A DNA stretch of 64,000 nt. Origin: Pseudomonadota bacterium. GTDB lineage: Bacteria; Pseudomonadota; Gammaproteobacteria; Steroidobacterales; Steroidobacteraceae. Under the pieces are notes generated by a model. That model was not told where the DNA came from. It did not search any database and worked only from the letters and a program-made list of their open reading frames with translations. Location: the NCBI GenBank assembly GCA_025355105.1, contig JANYAE010000081.1, positions 186,001 to 250,000 on the forward strand. The letters run 5' to 3'. A program made the position numbers and the translations under genes. This document shows positions 26,592-34,331 of this stretch, one piece after another (position 1 is the first letter of the stretch; each line of letters begins with the position of its first letter).

Positions 26592-27494
26592 ATGTCTACT
26601 CGATCCTCCCGCGATCCGGCCGAAGCCACACCGCAAGTCGCCGGCGCGCTGCGCGCTTTCGAGCGCGATCTCGACGCCTTCATCCAGTCCCTTGCTCACG
26701 GCAACCCGCTCGTCAGCCTGGACCCGCGCTTCGCGAACCAGCATCCCGTCGAGGCCGTCTGCAACGCCTTCGCGACGATCGACTACGGCATGGAAGATGA
26801 AGTGCAGGCGTCGGTGACTTGCGTCGGCGTCGTCTGTGCGGCGCCCGCGACGATCGACCAGGCCGAGCAGCTCAACGCGGCGAAGGAGAATCTCCGGGCG
26901 GTCTGCGCGCCTCTACAAAAGCACCGGGTCCGGATGCGCGTGCGAAACGCCGAGGGCGAGGAGGCCGTGCGCATGACGACGCTCGTGCGGGTCATCCTGC
27001 GCAACATCGGCCGGTCCCACCTCAACCTGACGGCGGCCTATCGGCACCTCCCGATCCTCGGCGCGCAGCCAACCCGCATTGCCTATACCCGGGCCCTGAC
27101 CCGGCGCGTTCGGCGAATGACTCGGGAGGCGTTGCTCGATCGACTGCAGTTCTCCGACAAGCCCGGCGCCGCCGAGGACCGCGCACGACTGCGGGCGGCC
27201 ACGGATGCTCACCTAGCGCTGGTCGACCCCCACGTTCCCAACGTGCGGGCCAACGTCTGGTACCAGTCGCGGGACTCCCGCAATCGCGACTGCGTCCAGT
27301 TGAGCGCAGAGCTGCCGCTCCTCTACCGCGCCGGTCGCCGACCGGCGCTGCCCGAAATCACCTTTCCCGACGCGGCAGACTGGGCGCGGGTGGCCGACGG
27401 GCCGCGCCGGCCGCGCGCAACCAAGCTCGAGCCGGAGCCCTTCCTGTCGACCCTGCCCGTGTTCCGCTACCGTCCGCCGCCGCGGCGGCGCTGA
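26592..27494 (+). CDS. tus: Tus-like DNA replication terminus site-binding protein
   Basis: A 300-residue protein (E. coli Tus has 309). By eye the two align collinearly. [20 protein letters not shown] pairs with the Tus segment [28 protein letters not shown] then [20 protein letters not shown] pairs with ITLNAYRTLTVL then [40 protein letters not shown] (from residue 218) pairs with PIARVWYKGQQKQVQHACP. The C-terminus LPVFRYRPP matches IPRLHLYV. Tus binds Ter DNA and stops DnaB in one orientation. The ATG at 26592 has GGAG 12 nt upstream; an in-frame GTG at 26544 inside the inverted repeat is less likely. Plasmid and ICE relatives exist, but no mobility genes adjoin it. The chromosomal dif site 23 kb away supports a terminus role. 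Confidence 0.83.
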   Translation: [300 protein letters not shown]

Positions 27495-27574
27495 ACGCCG
27501 GCGCACGCCGCGACCTGCCGCACCGAGTTTGCTAGGCTGGCAGTCAACGCCGGTTCAACGGCCGGGGGCAATCC

Positions 27575-28102
27575 ATGGCACTGCGGCCGCTCGCCGGCAT
27601 CATCGTCCTGCTCGCTACCGTGATCGGCGCGTGGACGTGGCCGCCCTCCGCACGCGTATTGCACGGCGGTCTCGAGAACAACATCGGCTACCTCTACCTG
27701 CACGGCATGCTGGTGACGCAGGACCCGAACCGGGCGCTCGAGTGGTACACCCGCGCCGCCGAGCGGGGGCTGCCGACCGCCGAGTACAACCTGGCCTACA
27801 TCTATCAGACCGGGAACGGCGTCGCCGCCAACCCGCGCGAGGCCGCGCGTTGGTACGAACGCGCGGCCTCGCAGGGTCACGCCGAGGCAGCCAACAATCT
27901 GGCGATGATGCACACCGACGGATCGCTCGGCAGGCGCGACTTGTCACTCGCGCGGGCGTGGCTCAAGCGGGCCCGGACACTGGCGTCGGCCGAGTCCGCG
28001 GCGCAGCTCGCGTCCAACCTCGAGGCACTCGAGCACGACATGACGGCGGACCAGCTTGCCCGCAGCGAGACGCTTCTCGCGGCGCTGCCATCGCCGAACT
28101 GA
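27575..28102 (+). CDS. Sel1-repeat protein with N-terminal membrane anchor
   Basis: A 175-residue protein with one N-terminal hydrophobic segment (PLAGIIVLLATVIGAW) acting as signal or anchor. Three Sel1-like repeats follow: NIGYLYLHGMLVTQDPNRAL, AEYNLAYIYQTGNGVAANP and AANNLAMMHTDGSLGRRD, each forming two helices of the TPR-like solenoid. Sel1 proteins mediate protein contacts in the envelope; the partner is unknown. GGGGGCAA precedes the ATG by 4 nt. It stands alone between tus and a convergent gene, with a strong hairpin at its end. Confidence 0.83.
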   Translation: MALRPLAGIIVLLATVIGAWTWPPSARVLHGGLENNIGYLYLHGMLVTQDPNRALEWYTRAAERGLPTAEYNLAYIYQTGNGVAANPREAARWYERAASQGHAEAANNLAMMHTDGSLGRRDLSLARAWLKRARTLASAESAAQLASNLEALEHDMTADQLARSETLLAALPSPN

Positions 28103-28107
28103 ACCGT

Positions 28108-28135
28108 CCGGCCGGGGCCCGATGGCCCTGGCCGG
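28108..28135. terminator. Bidirectional terminator hairpin between convergent genes
   Basis: A 12-bp stem (CCGGCCGGGGCC and GGCCCTGGCCGG, one G-T pair) closes a 4-nt loop just after the Sel1 stop and before the stop of the minus-strand gene. It could end transcription from both sides. No long U-tract is present. Confidence 0.65.
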
Positions 28136-28147
28136 CCGCCGGCAAGC

Positions 28148-28486
28148 CTACTTGCCGATCTGCTGGCTGACCGCGTTCTCCTGCTGGTTCAGCGTCTTCT
28201 GCTCCTGCTTGGTGATGTGGCCATTGTTCTGGCTGGCCATCAGCCGCTCCTCGCGGCGGATCTGATGATCGTCCTTGTGGAGCTGCGCAGCCTGGCCCTT
28301 CGAGATCTCGCCGTCGGCGACCTCGGTCCTGATGCGTCTATTCTGGTTGGCGAGACGGTTGTTGACCTGCTCGCGGCGCGGGTGGTTCTTCTCCCACTGC
28401 GTGTCGGCGAGCGCCGAGCTAGCAACTCCGGCCAGCGACATCGACATCAGAATTGCGGTCACGGCCTTGCGAGGTGAATGGATCAT
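28148..28486 (-). CDS. Small secreted protein, conserved hypothetical
   Basis: A 112-residue protein with a signal peptide (residues 1-27, cleavage after SSALA). The mature part is charged, Gln/Asn-rich and helical: RREQVNNRLANQNRRI, EISKGQAAQLHKDDHQIRREER and ITKQEQKTLNQQENAVSQQIG. Similar small periplasmic proteins occur widely in Burkholderia and Xanthomonads without known function. AGGAGA lies 7 nt before the ATG. It forms a single unit divergent from the serine hydrolase. Confidence 0.8.
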   Translation of the reverse strand: MIHSPRKAVTAILMSMSLAGVASSALADTQWEKNHPRREQVNNRLANQNRRIRTEVADGEISKGQAAQLHKDDHQIRREERLMASQNNGHITKQEQKTLNQQENAVSQQIGK

Positions 28487-28728
28487 GGACGTCTCCTGAG
28501 GGGGCGAGAGGATCTGTCTGCGCCGGCCACGCCGCCGGCTCGTGGGACGTACAACGCCCGGTTACGCGCCGCGCCGACCGGCGTGAACAACTCTTAACGG
28601 TAGCTCCGCCACCGGTTGGACGACGGACCTCACGTTCACCACAAGAACCGGCCCGCCGTGTCAACCGCGCGGCGGCCGCCCGCGGCTGTGCGACACTGCC
28701 GACGGCCGCGCTCCTGGGAGAAGTCAAA

Positions 28729-30540
28729 GTGTCCTGCTCACCGATCGGCCGCCATGAACCTGGCACTCGTCACGGCGCGCTCCTGACCCTGATGCTGGCG
28801 CTGCTTGCAGCGGCGGTGGCGAACGCCGCGAACGCGCCTCACATCGGCGCCGCAGAACTCGCCGCCGGCACGCTACCGGCCCGGCTCAGCGATAACGCTG
28901 CATTCTGGCCCGGTCAGTCGGCGCATTCGGCGCACGAACCTTTCGAGGGCACATTGACGCTCGGCGAAGTACCGATGCTTACGGTGCCAGCGGACCTCAA
29001 GGCGCACGACGTGCTCGGCAAGGACGCCCAGTTCTTTCCGGCGGCGACGCTTGCGTTCATCACGGTGGCAGGCGATCTCGTTCCGGCCACTCAGGAAGTG
29101 ATCCGCGTCGGCTCGACGGGTCCGGGACGCAGCTACTGGGACGTGCTCGTCCAGCCGGGCCGAGTCTGGTCGGAGCCGGGCGACGGCGGCTGGTCGCGGG
29201 CAGCCTTTCCGTTCGCGCTGGTGCATTCGCTCGAGGGCGAGACGCACAACGGGATCGCGCTGTTCCTATACCGGCGCGGCCACGCGTCGGCTGTGCGCTT
29301 CCAGATCGTGCAGCAGACGACACCCGGCAACATCACGACCTACTTCACAGCGAGCGGCGTCACGACAGCGCGCTACCACGCAGACCGCTTGGCCGCTCGC
29401 GACGCGATCGCGCGTGAGTACCGCGCTGCGCTGCGCGATGCGGTGCCGGTCCGCGACTGGGGCGAGCTGGAGCGGCAGGTCGGCGCCGCCAAAATCGCGG
29501 GTTTCGCCGACGGGCTGGAGCAGGACGAGGTGGTGCTCGCCGGTCTTGACTACCGCGGCGCCTTCTATACCCGCGGCTGCACGAGCGCGGGCGGCCGCAT
29601 GCCGTGGTGCGAGCGCGCCCGTTTCGGCATCTGGTCCGTGACCAAGGCGCTCGCGAACGAGGTCGCGCTGCTGCGGCTCGCTCAGAAGTACGGACCGGAG
29701 GTGTTCGCGCTGCGAATCCGCGACTACGTGCCGCAGGCGGCGGCCGAGGCCCGCTGGCAGAACGTGCGCTTCGACGACTGCATCAACATGGCGACCGGCC
29801 TCGGCAACGGCAGCGCACGCCGCGATCCCAACGACTCCGGCGACGGCTACATTGACGCAACCTACTGGGACTGGGCCAATACCGCCGCACGCGACGCCAA
29901 GGTCGCGACGCTGCTGCGCATCGCCCCGTCCTACCCCTGGGGCCCCGGCGAGGTCGTGCGCTACCGCGACCAAGACATGTTCATCCTCGGCGTCGCGATG
30001 GGCAACTTCCTGAAATCCCGCGAAGGCCCGAGCGCAAACCTCTGGTCGATGCTCGAGCGCGAGGTTTACGCGCCGATCGGCATCCATCACGCGCCGATCA
30101 ACCGCACGATCGAAGCGGACGGCTCGCCTGGGCAGCCGCTGATGGCCTACGGCTACTACGCGACGATCGGCGACCTGGTGAAGGTCGCGCGCCTCTATCA
30201 CGCGCGCGGACGGCATCGTGGCGAGCAGCTGCTGTACGCGCCGCGCATCGATGAGCTGCGCGCCGGTGAGCAGCGGCGCGGCCTGCCGACCGGCAACCGC
30301 ACGCGCGACGGCGAGATGCTTTACTTCAACGCCTTCTGGCAGATGCGCTACGACGCCGTGGAAGGCTGCCACCTGTACCTGCCGCAGATGCTCGGCTGGG
30401 GCGGCAACATCGTCGCGCTCTATCCCGGCAAGCTCACCGGCATCCGCGTCGCGCGCAGCCCGCCGGAACGCTTCGCCGCCCAGAACGAAACGACCGCGAT
30501 GGCGGTCGTCGCCAACCGCCTGGTTCCGTTCTGCCGCTGA
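28729..30540 (+). CDS. Exported serine hydrolase of the beta-lactamase/PBP-like fold
   Basis: A protein of about 603 residues. The GTG at 28729 is chosen because GGGAG lies 8 nt upstream and a signal peptide follows at once (ALLTLMLALLAAAVANA). An N-terminal domain of about 230 residues without a recognised family precedes a class-C-beta-lactamase-like domain. The likely SxxK nucleophile motif is WSVTKALANEVALL. The YxN-like and KTG-like motifs are not obvious. Such proteins are often esterases or peptidases rather than antibiotic resistance enzymes, and the long N-terminal extension supports a different substrate. A hairpin follows the stop. Confidence 0.75.
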   Translation: MSCSPIGRHEPGTRHGALLTLMLALLAAAVANAANAPHIGAAELAAGTLPARLSDNAAFWPGQSAHSAHEPFEGTLTLGEVPMLTVPADLKAHDVLGKDAQFFPAATLAFITVAGDLVPATQEVIRVGSTGPGRSYWDVLVQPGRVWSEPGDGGWSRAAFPFALVHSLEGETHNGIALFLYRRGHASAVRFQIVQQTTPGNITTYFTASGVTTARYHADRLAARDAIAREYRAALRDAVPVRDWGELERQVGAAKIAGFADGLEQDEVVLAGLDYRGAFYTRGCTSAGGRMPWCERARFGIWSVTKALANEVALLRLAQKYGPEVFALRIRDYVPQAAAEARWQNVRFDDCINMATGLGNGSARRDPNDSGDGYIDATYWDWANTAARDAKVATLLRIAPSYPWGPGEVVRYRDQDMFILGVAMGNFLKSREGPSANLWSMLEREVYAPIGIHHAPINRTIEADGSPGQPLMAYGYYATIGDLVKVARLYHARGRHRGEQLLYAPRIDELRAGEQRRGLPTGNRTRDGEMLYFNAFWQMRYDAVEGCHLYLPQMLGWGGNIVALYPGKLTGIRVARSPPERFAAQNETTAMAVVANRLVPFCR

Positions 30541-30543
30541 ATT

Positions 30544-30561
30544 GGCCCATCCCAATGGGCC
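30544..30561 (+). terminator. Hairpin after the serine hydrolase gene
   Basis: GGCCCAT and ATGGGCC pair perfectly around a 4-nt loop, 3 nt after the stop codon. No U-tract follows. Confidence 0.5.
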
Positions 30562-30671
30562 GGCCGGGAGCTCGCAGATCTTGCCGTTCCTGCCTCAAGA
30601 AGTTCGGACGCCGGCCGATACAGAGGCATAAGGGGCCGTCTGCCTGCCCCCGGACCCGGAGCATCAGCCGC

Positions 30672-30848
30672 ATGAACGTCAGCGCCCCATCGAGCCTTAA
30701 CGCATTGATTCAACTGGGACTTCAGTCCCAGCAGCAGCCCACCAAGCCGGCGGCCGCTCCAACCCCGGCACCGTCAGCCGCTGGCGCCGATGCCGACGGC
30801 GACAACGACGGCAGCCGTGTCGGCACGCAGCTGAACGTCAAAGCCTGA
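30672..30848 (+). CDS. Small hypothetical protein (58 aa)
   Basis: The peptide opens MNVSAPSSLNALIQLGLQSQ, has an Ala-Pro-rich middle, and ends with the acidic DADGDNDGSRVGTQLNVKA. Similar short proteins ending in a DGDNDGS-like stretch occur in other proteobacteria, and the acidic motif resembles a metal-binding loop. There is no signal peptide. Ribosome binding is weak (GGAG 11 nt upstream). Function unknown. Confidence 0.6.
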   Translation: MNVSAPSSLNALIQLGLQSQQQPTKPAAAPTPAPSAAGADADGDNDGSRVGTQLNVKA

Positions 30849-31455
30849 TCGCCGAGCGGGCGCGCTGTCCCGCCAGACCTCGCGCATGCCTGGCCGAGCA
30901 ATAGCCGCCGGCGGTGGCCGATCGGCGCGCCACCTGCCGTCGCCGGCAACCGGGCCGCGCTGGGCGATGACCTCGAGCACCTGCCCGAGCGCGTCGTGAT
31001 TCCTGCGCGGCGCGCCCCCAGCTCTGGCGTACGGACAGCTCACTTTGCGCGAAGGCGACGCGGCCGTAGCGCGCACGCACGGCCTCGAAAGGCGTGGCTC
31101 CGCCCGCCGTGCCGAAATAGAGGCCGGGCTGCGGTGCGATGTAGGCGTGACCCCAGCGATTGATGACGATGATCAGGTCGTAAGACTCGTCGACGAGCGG
31201 CGCGGCAGCATGCCTTGCCTCGTAGAGCCCGTCGCGCACGCCGTGCGCCGCATTGACCACTGCCGCGACGTTGCCGTTGGAACGCGCGTAGTCGCCGACG
31301 CCGGCATAGCCGTTCCACTCAGACGCCAGGCCCAACGCATCGGCAGGAGTGGTCGCGCCGAGCAGCACGGCGCCGGACCCGATCAGCGTCGCGCCGTTGA
31401 AGTCCCACCGCGTGATCGGCACGTGCAGGCCGAGGAGGCGGGCATCAGCTGGCAT
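30838..31455 (-). CDS. Hypothetical protein, C-terminal part probably out of frame
   Basis: The open frame is 205 codons. Residues 1-145 look like real protein: LLGLHVPITRWDFNGATLIG, DALGLASEWNGYAGVGDYAR and YDLIIVINRWGHAYIAPQPG. After SVRQSWG the frame becomes Arg/Ala-rich low-complexity sequence. A neighbouring minus frame instead reads RRNHDALGQVLEVIAQRGPVAG near 31000-30940, which looks more natural. A frameshift or sequencing error near 31030 is likely. GGAG precedes the ATG by 9 nt. The last 11 nt overlap the small plus-strand gene. No family recognised. Confidence 0.45.
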   Translation of the reverse strand: MPADARLLGLHVPITRWDFNGATLIGSGAVLLGATTPADALGLASEWNGYAGVGDYARSNGNVAAVVNAAHGVRDGLYEARHAAAPLVDESYDLIIVINRWGHAYIAPQPGLYFGTAGGATPFEAVRARYGRVAFAQSELSVRQSWGRAAQESRRARAGARGHRPARPGCRRRQVARRSATAGGYCSARHARGLAGQRARSAIRL

Positions 31456-31560
31456 GAGCGCGGCTCCGGAGTCCGGTCGGGCGGAACCCGCCGGACGCTA
31501 TCACCGCCATCGGCCGGGCGTGCGTCTCAGGCGCGACCGGCAGCGCCGGCCCCGGAACGA

Positions 31561-33135
31561 TCAATCGGCGGCGACGGCCGCGTTGCTCGTGCTGCGCGTC
31601 GACCGCGCAAACCAGGCGAGCGCGATGAGCGCGAGCATCAGCCAGCCGGAGATCCAGAAGAAGTCGAGGGCGGACTTGGCGTAGGCCTGGGCGCCGAGCG
31701 ACCGGGCGAGCACGCCGAGCGCCTGCGACGAACTGAGGCCGAAAGACTGCAGCTGTGCCATCGCCGCGCCGAGCACCGGATCGAAGGCGCTGCTATGGTC
31801 CGCGAGGCGGGCCTGATGGAAGGCGGCGTGCCGGTCCCAGAACGTCGTCACGATCGAGGCGCCGAAGCTGCCGGCCGTAATGCGCAGGAAGTTCGACATG
31901 CCGGCAGCCGACGGGATGCGCTCCGGCGGTACGCCCTGCAGCATGATCTGCAGCACGGCGACGAAGAAGGTCGCCATCGCGACACCCTGTACCAGCATCG
32001 GCGCAACCAGGTTGCCGATCGCAGCGTCGGTCGAGAGCCCGGCGCGCATCAGGTACGAGGCGCCGAAAGCCGCCAGTGCGATCGTCACGAACCAGCGCGC
32101 ATCGAAGCGGCCGAGCAGCTGGCCGACGAGCGGCATCAGGATGACCGCGACGACGCCGCTCGGCGCCGCGACGAGGCCGGCCCAGGTCGCGGTGTAGCCG
32201 AGCTGCGTCTGCAGCCACAGCGGGTAGAGCACGACGTTGGCGAAGAACACCGCGTAGCCGAGGCACGAAATCGTCGTGCCGATCGTGAAATTGCGCATGC
32301 GGAACAGTGACATGTCGACGATCGGATGCCGCTCGGTGAGCTCCCAGATCAGGAACGCGCCCAGCCCGACGGCGGCGATGAGCGCAAGCGCCACCACCAG
32401 CGGCGATTCGAACCAGTCCGCGTCGCGGCCCTTGTCGAGTAGGATCTGCAGCGCCCCGACCCAGATCACGAGCAGCACAATGCCGACGCGGTCAATGGGC
32501 AAACGGCGGGTCGGCGTGTCGCGGTTGCCGATGTAGCGCCAGCACAGGAAGGCGCTGAGAATGCCGACCGGCACGTTGATCAGGAAGATCCACGGCCAGC
32601 TGTAGTTGTCGGAGATGTAGCCGCCGAGGATCGGCCCGACGATTGGCGCCACCAGCGTCGTGATCGACCAGATCGCGAGCGCGAGCGTCCGCTTCTGCGG
32701 CGGAAAGACCAGCAGCAGCAGCGCCTGCGAGCCCGGGATCATCGGCCCGGACACGGCACCCTGCAGAACGCGGAACGCGAGCAGCGACGGCAGGTCCCAG
32801 GCGATACCGCACAGCAGCGATGCGGCCGTGAACATCGCGATTGCGAGCACCGAGGTGCGCACCACGCCGAAGCGCTGCATCAGCCAAGCGGCGAGCGGCA
32901 GCGAGATGCCGTTCGCCACGGTGAACGAGGTGATGACCCAGGTGCCCTGGTCGGTACTGATGCCGAGATCGCCGGCGATCGTCGGGATCGAGACGTTGGC
33001 GATGGTCGAATCGAGCACCTGCATGAAGGTGCCGAGCGCGAGCGCGAACGCCGTCAGCGCCTTGGGTAGCGGCGCGAGCTCGCCGAGCCCAGGGCGCGCC
33101 GCGGCAGGCTCGCGCTGCTCTGCCGCTGCACTCAC
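31561..33135 (-). CDS. emrB: EmrB-type multidrug transporter (MFS, DHA2 family)
   Basis: A 524-residue inner-membrane drug/proton antiporter of the 14-helix DHA2 class. Motifs are LDSTIANVSIPTIAGDLG (helix 1, motif D1), the region around LMQRFGVVRTSVLA (motif A) and LAFRVLQGAVSGPMIPGSQALL (motif B/C). Proton-motive-force-driven export occurs through the adaptor and outer-membrane factor encoded upstream in the same operon. The GTG start overlaps the emrA stop by 4 nt. Substrates are probably hydrophobic compounds or fatty acids, inferred from the EmrAB/FarAB family. Confidence 0.93.
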   Translation of the reverse strand: MSAAAEQREPAAARPGLGELAPLPKALTAFALALGTFMQVLDSTIANVSIPTIAGDLGISTDQGTWVITSFTVANGISLPLAAWLMQRFGVVRTSVLAIAMFTAASLLCGIAWDLPSLLAFRVLQGAVSGPMIPGSQALLLLVFPPQKRTLALAIWSITTLVAPIVGPILGGYISDNYSWPWIFLINVPVGILSAFLCWRYIGNRDTPTRRLPIDRVGIVLLVIWVGALQILLDKGRDADWFESPLVVALALIAAVGLGAFLIWELTERHPIVDMSLFRMRNFTIGTTISCLGYAVFFANVVLYPLWLQTQLGYTATWAGLVAAPSGVVAVILMPLVGQLLGRFDARWFVTIALAAFGASYLMRAGLSTDAAIGNLVAPMLVQGVAMATFFVAVLQIMLQGVPPERIPSAAGMSNFLRITAGSFGASIVTTFWDRHAAFHQARLADHSSAFDPVLGAAMAQLQSFGLSSSQALGVLARSLGAQAYAKSALDFFWISGWLMLALIALAWFARSTRSTSNAAVAAD

Positions 33136-34331
33136 AGGTGGGTCCGCGCCCCGCTGACGGCCGTCGCGCGGCTGTTGCTCTGGATGATCTCGTGCACCCG
33201 CGCCTCGACGGCCGGCTCGTCCGGCAGGTCAAGTGAGGGCGCCGCGACGCCGCCGCGGACATCACCGGCCACCAGCGGGCCTGAGCGATCGGCCACGTTG
33301 ACCTGCACGACCGCCGACAGGCCGAGCCGCAGCGGATGGTCGCGGACCTCCTTCGGGTCGAGCATGATGCGCACCGGCACGCGCTGCACGATCTTGATCC
33401 AGTTGCCGGAGGCGTTCTGCGCCGGGAGCAGTGCGAAGGCGCTGCCGCTGCCGGCCGCGAGGCCGGCCACCTTGCCGTGGAACTCGACCTCGCTGTCGTA
33501 GACATCGGTCTGCACCGTCACCGTCTGGCCGACGCGGATGCGACGCAGCTGGACTTCCTTGAAGTTGGCGTCGATCCACACCGCCTCGAGCGGCACGACC
33601 GCAAGCAGCGGCGCGCCGGCGGCAACCCGCTCGCCGATCTGGGCGCTGCGCCGCGCGACGACGCCGCTGAGCGGCGCGAGCAGCCGCGTGCGCCGCAACG
33701 CGAGGTTGGCAGTGCGCAGCCCCGCGGCGGCGGCGAGCACACGCGGATGGCTGGCCGCGGTCGTGCCCTGGGTCTGGGCGGCGAGCGTCGCGCGCTGCGC
33801 GTGCACGACCGTCACCGCCGCACGTAGCTCCTCGACCGCGTCGCGGGCGTGGTTGAAGTCCTCGCTCGACACCGCACCATCGGCGAGCAGCGGCTGGCGC
33901 CGCTCGAGGTCGCGCGTCGCGCGCGCCAGCGCGGCCTCGCGCTCGGCGAGCTCGGCGCGCCGTTCCGCGTCCTGGGCGTAGAGCGCCGTGACCTCGCGCA
34001 CGGTGCGCGCCAGCTCGGCCTCGGCGGCCGCCACCGCGATCCGCGCGTCGCTCGCGTCAAGCACGACCAGCTCGTCACCGCGTCGCACGCTCTGTGTGTC
34101 GTCCGCGCGCACCGCGACGATGGTCCCCGCTACGGCGCTCGTCACCTGCAGCACGTCACCGGCCACGTAGGCGTCATCGGTGGACTCGTAGTGGCGCAGG
34201 CCGACGAACCAGCAGAGCGCCCAGGCCAGCGCGGCGACCAGCAACACCGCGCCGAAGACCAGGAAGGCGCGGCGGCGGCCGGCCGGGTTGCCGGTCGGGG
34301 CCGGGACGACGGCGGCGGGGGAGTCGGTCAC
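33132..34331 (-). CDS. emrA: EmrA-type periplasmic adaptor (HlyD family)
   Basis: A 399-residue adaptor linking EmrB to the outer-membrane factor. The true start is the GTG at 34331, overlapping the preceding stop; the longer open frame upstream is antisense-like. One transmembrane helix (FLVFGAVLLVAALAWALCWF) is followed by YESTDDAYVAGDVLQVTSAV, the classic EmrA lipoyl opening, then a long coiled coil with Ala/Glu/Arg heptads. The second lipoyl part is LLAPLSGVVARRSAQIGERV, and the barrel contains IDANFKEVQLRRIRVGQ. Length and layout are standard. Confidence 0.93.
   Translation of the reverse strand: MTDSPAAVVPAPTGNPAGRRRAFLVFGAVLLVAALAWALCWFVGLRHYESTDDAYVAGDVLQVTSAVAGTIVAVRADDTQSVRRGDELVVLDASDARIAVAAAEAELARTVREVTALYAQDAERRAELAEREAALARATRDLERRQPLLADGAVSSEDFNHARDAVEELRAAVTVVHAQRATLAAQTQGTTAASHPRVLAAAAGLRTANLALRRTRLLAPLSGVVARRSAQIGERVAAGAPLLAVVPLEAVWIDANFKEVQLRRIRVGQTVTVQTDVYDSEVEFHGKVAGLAAGSGSAFALLPAQNASGNWIKIVQRVPVRIMLDPKEVRDHPLRLGLSAVVQVNVADRSGPLVAGDVRGGVAAPSLDLPDEPAVEARVHEIIQSNSRATAVSGARTHL

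Noticed and set aside
28729..30540. An antibiotic-resistance beta-lactamase
   Set aside because: Only the SxxK motif is clear, the protein is too long, and other beta-lactamase motifs are not evident.
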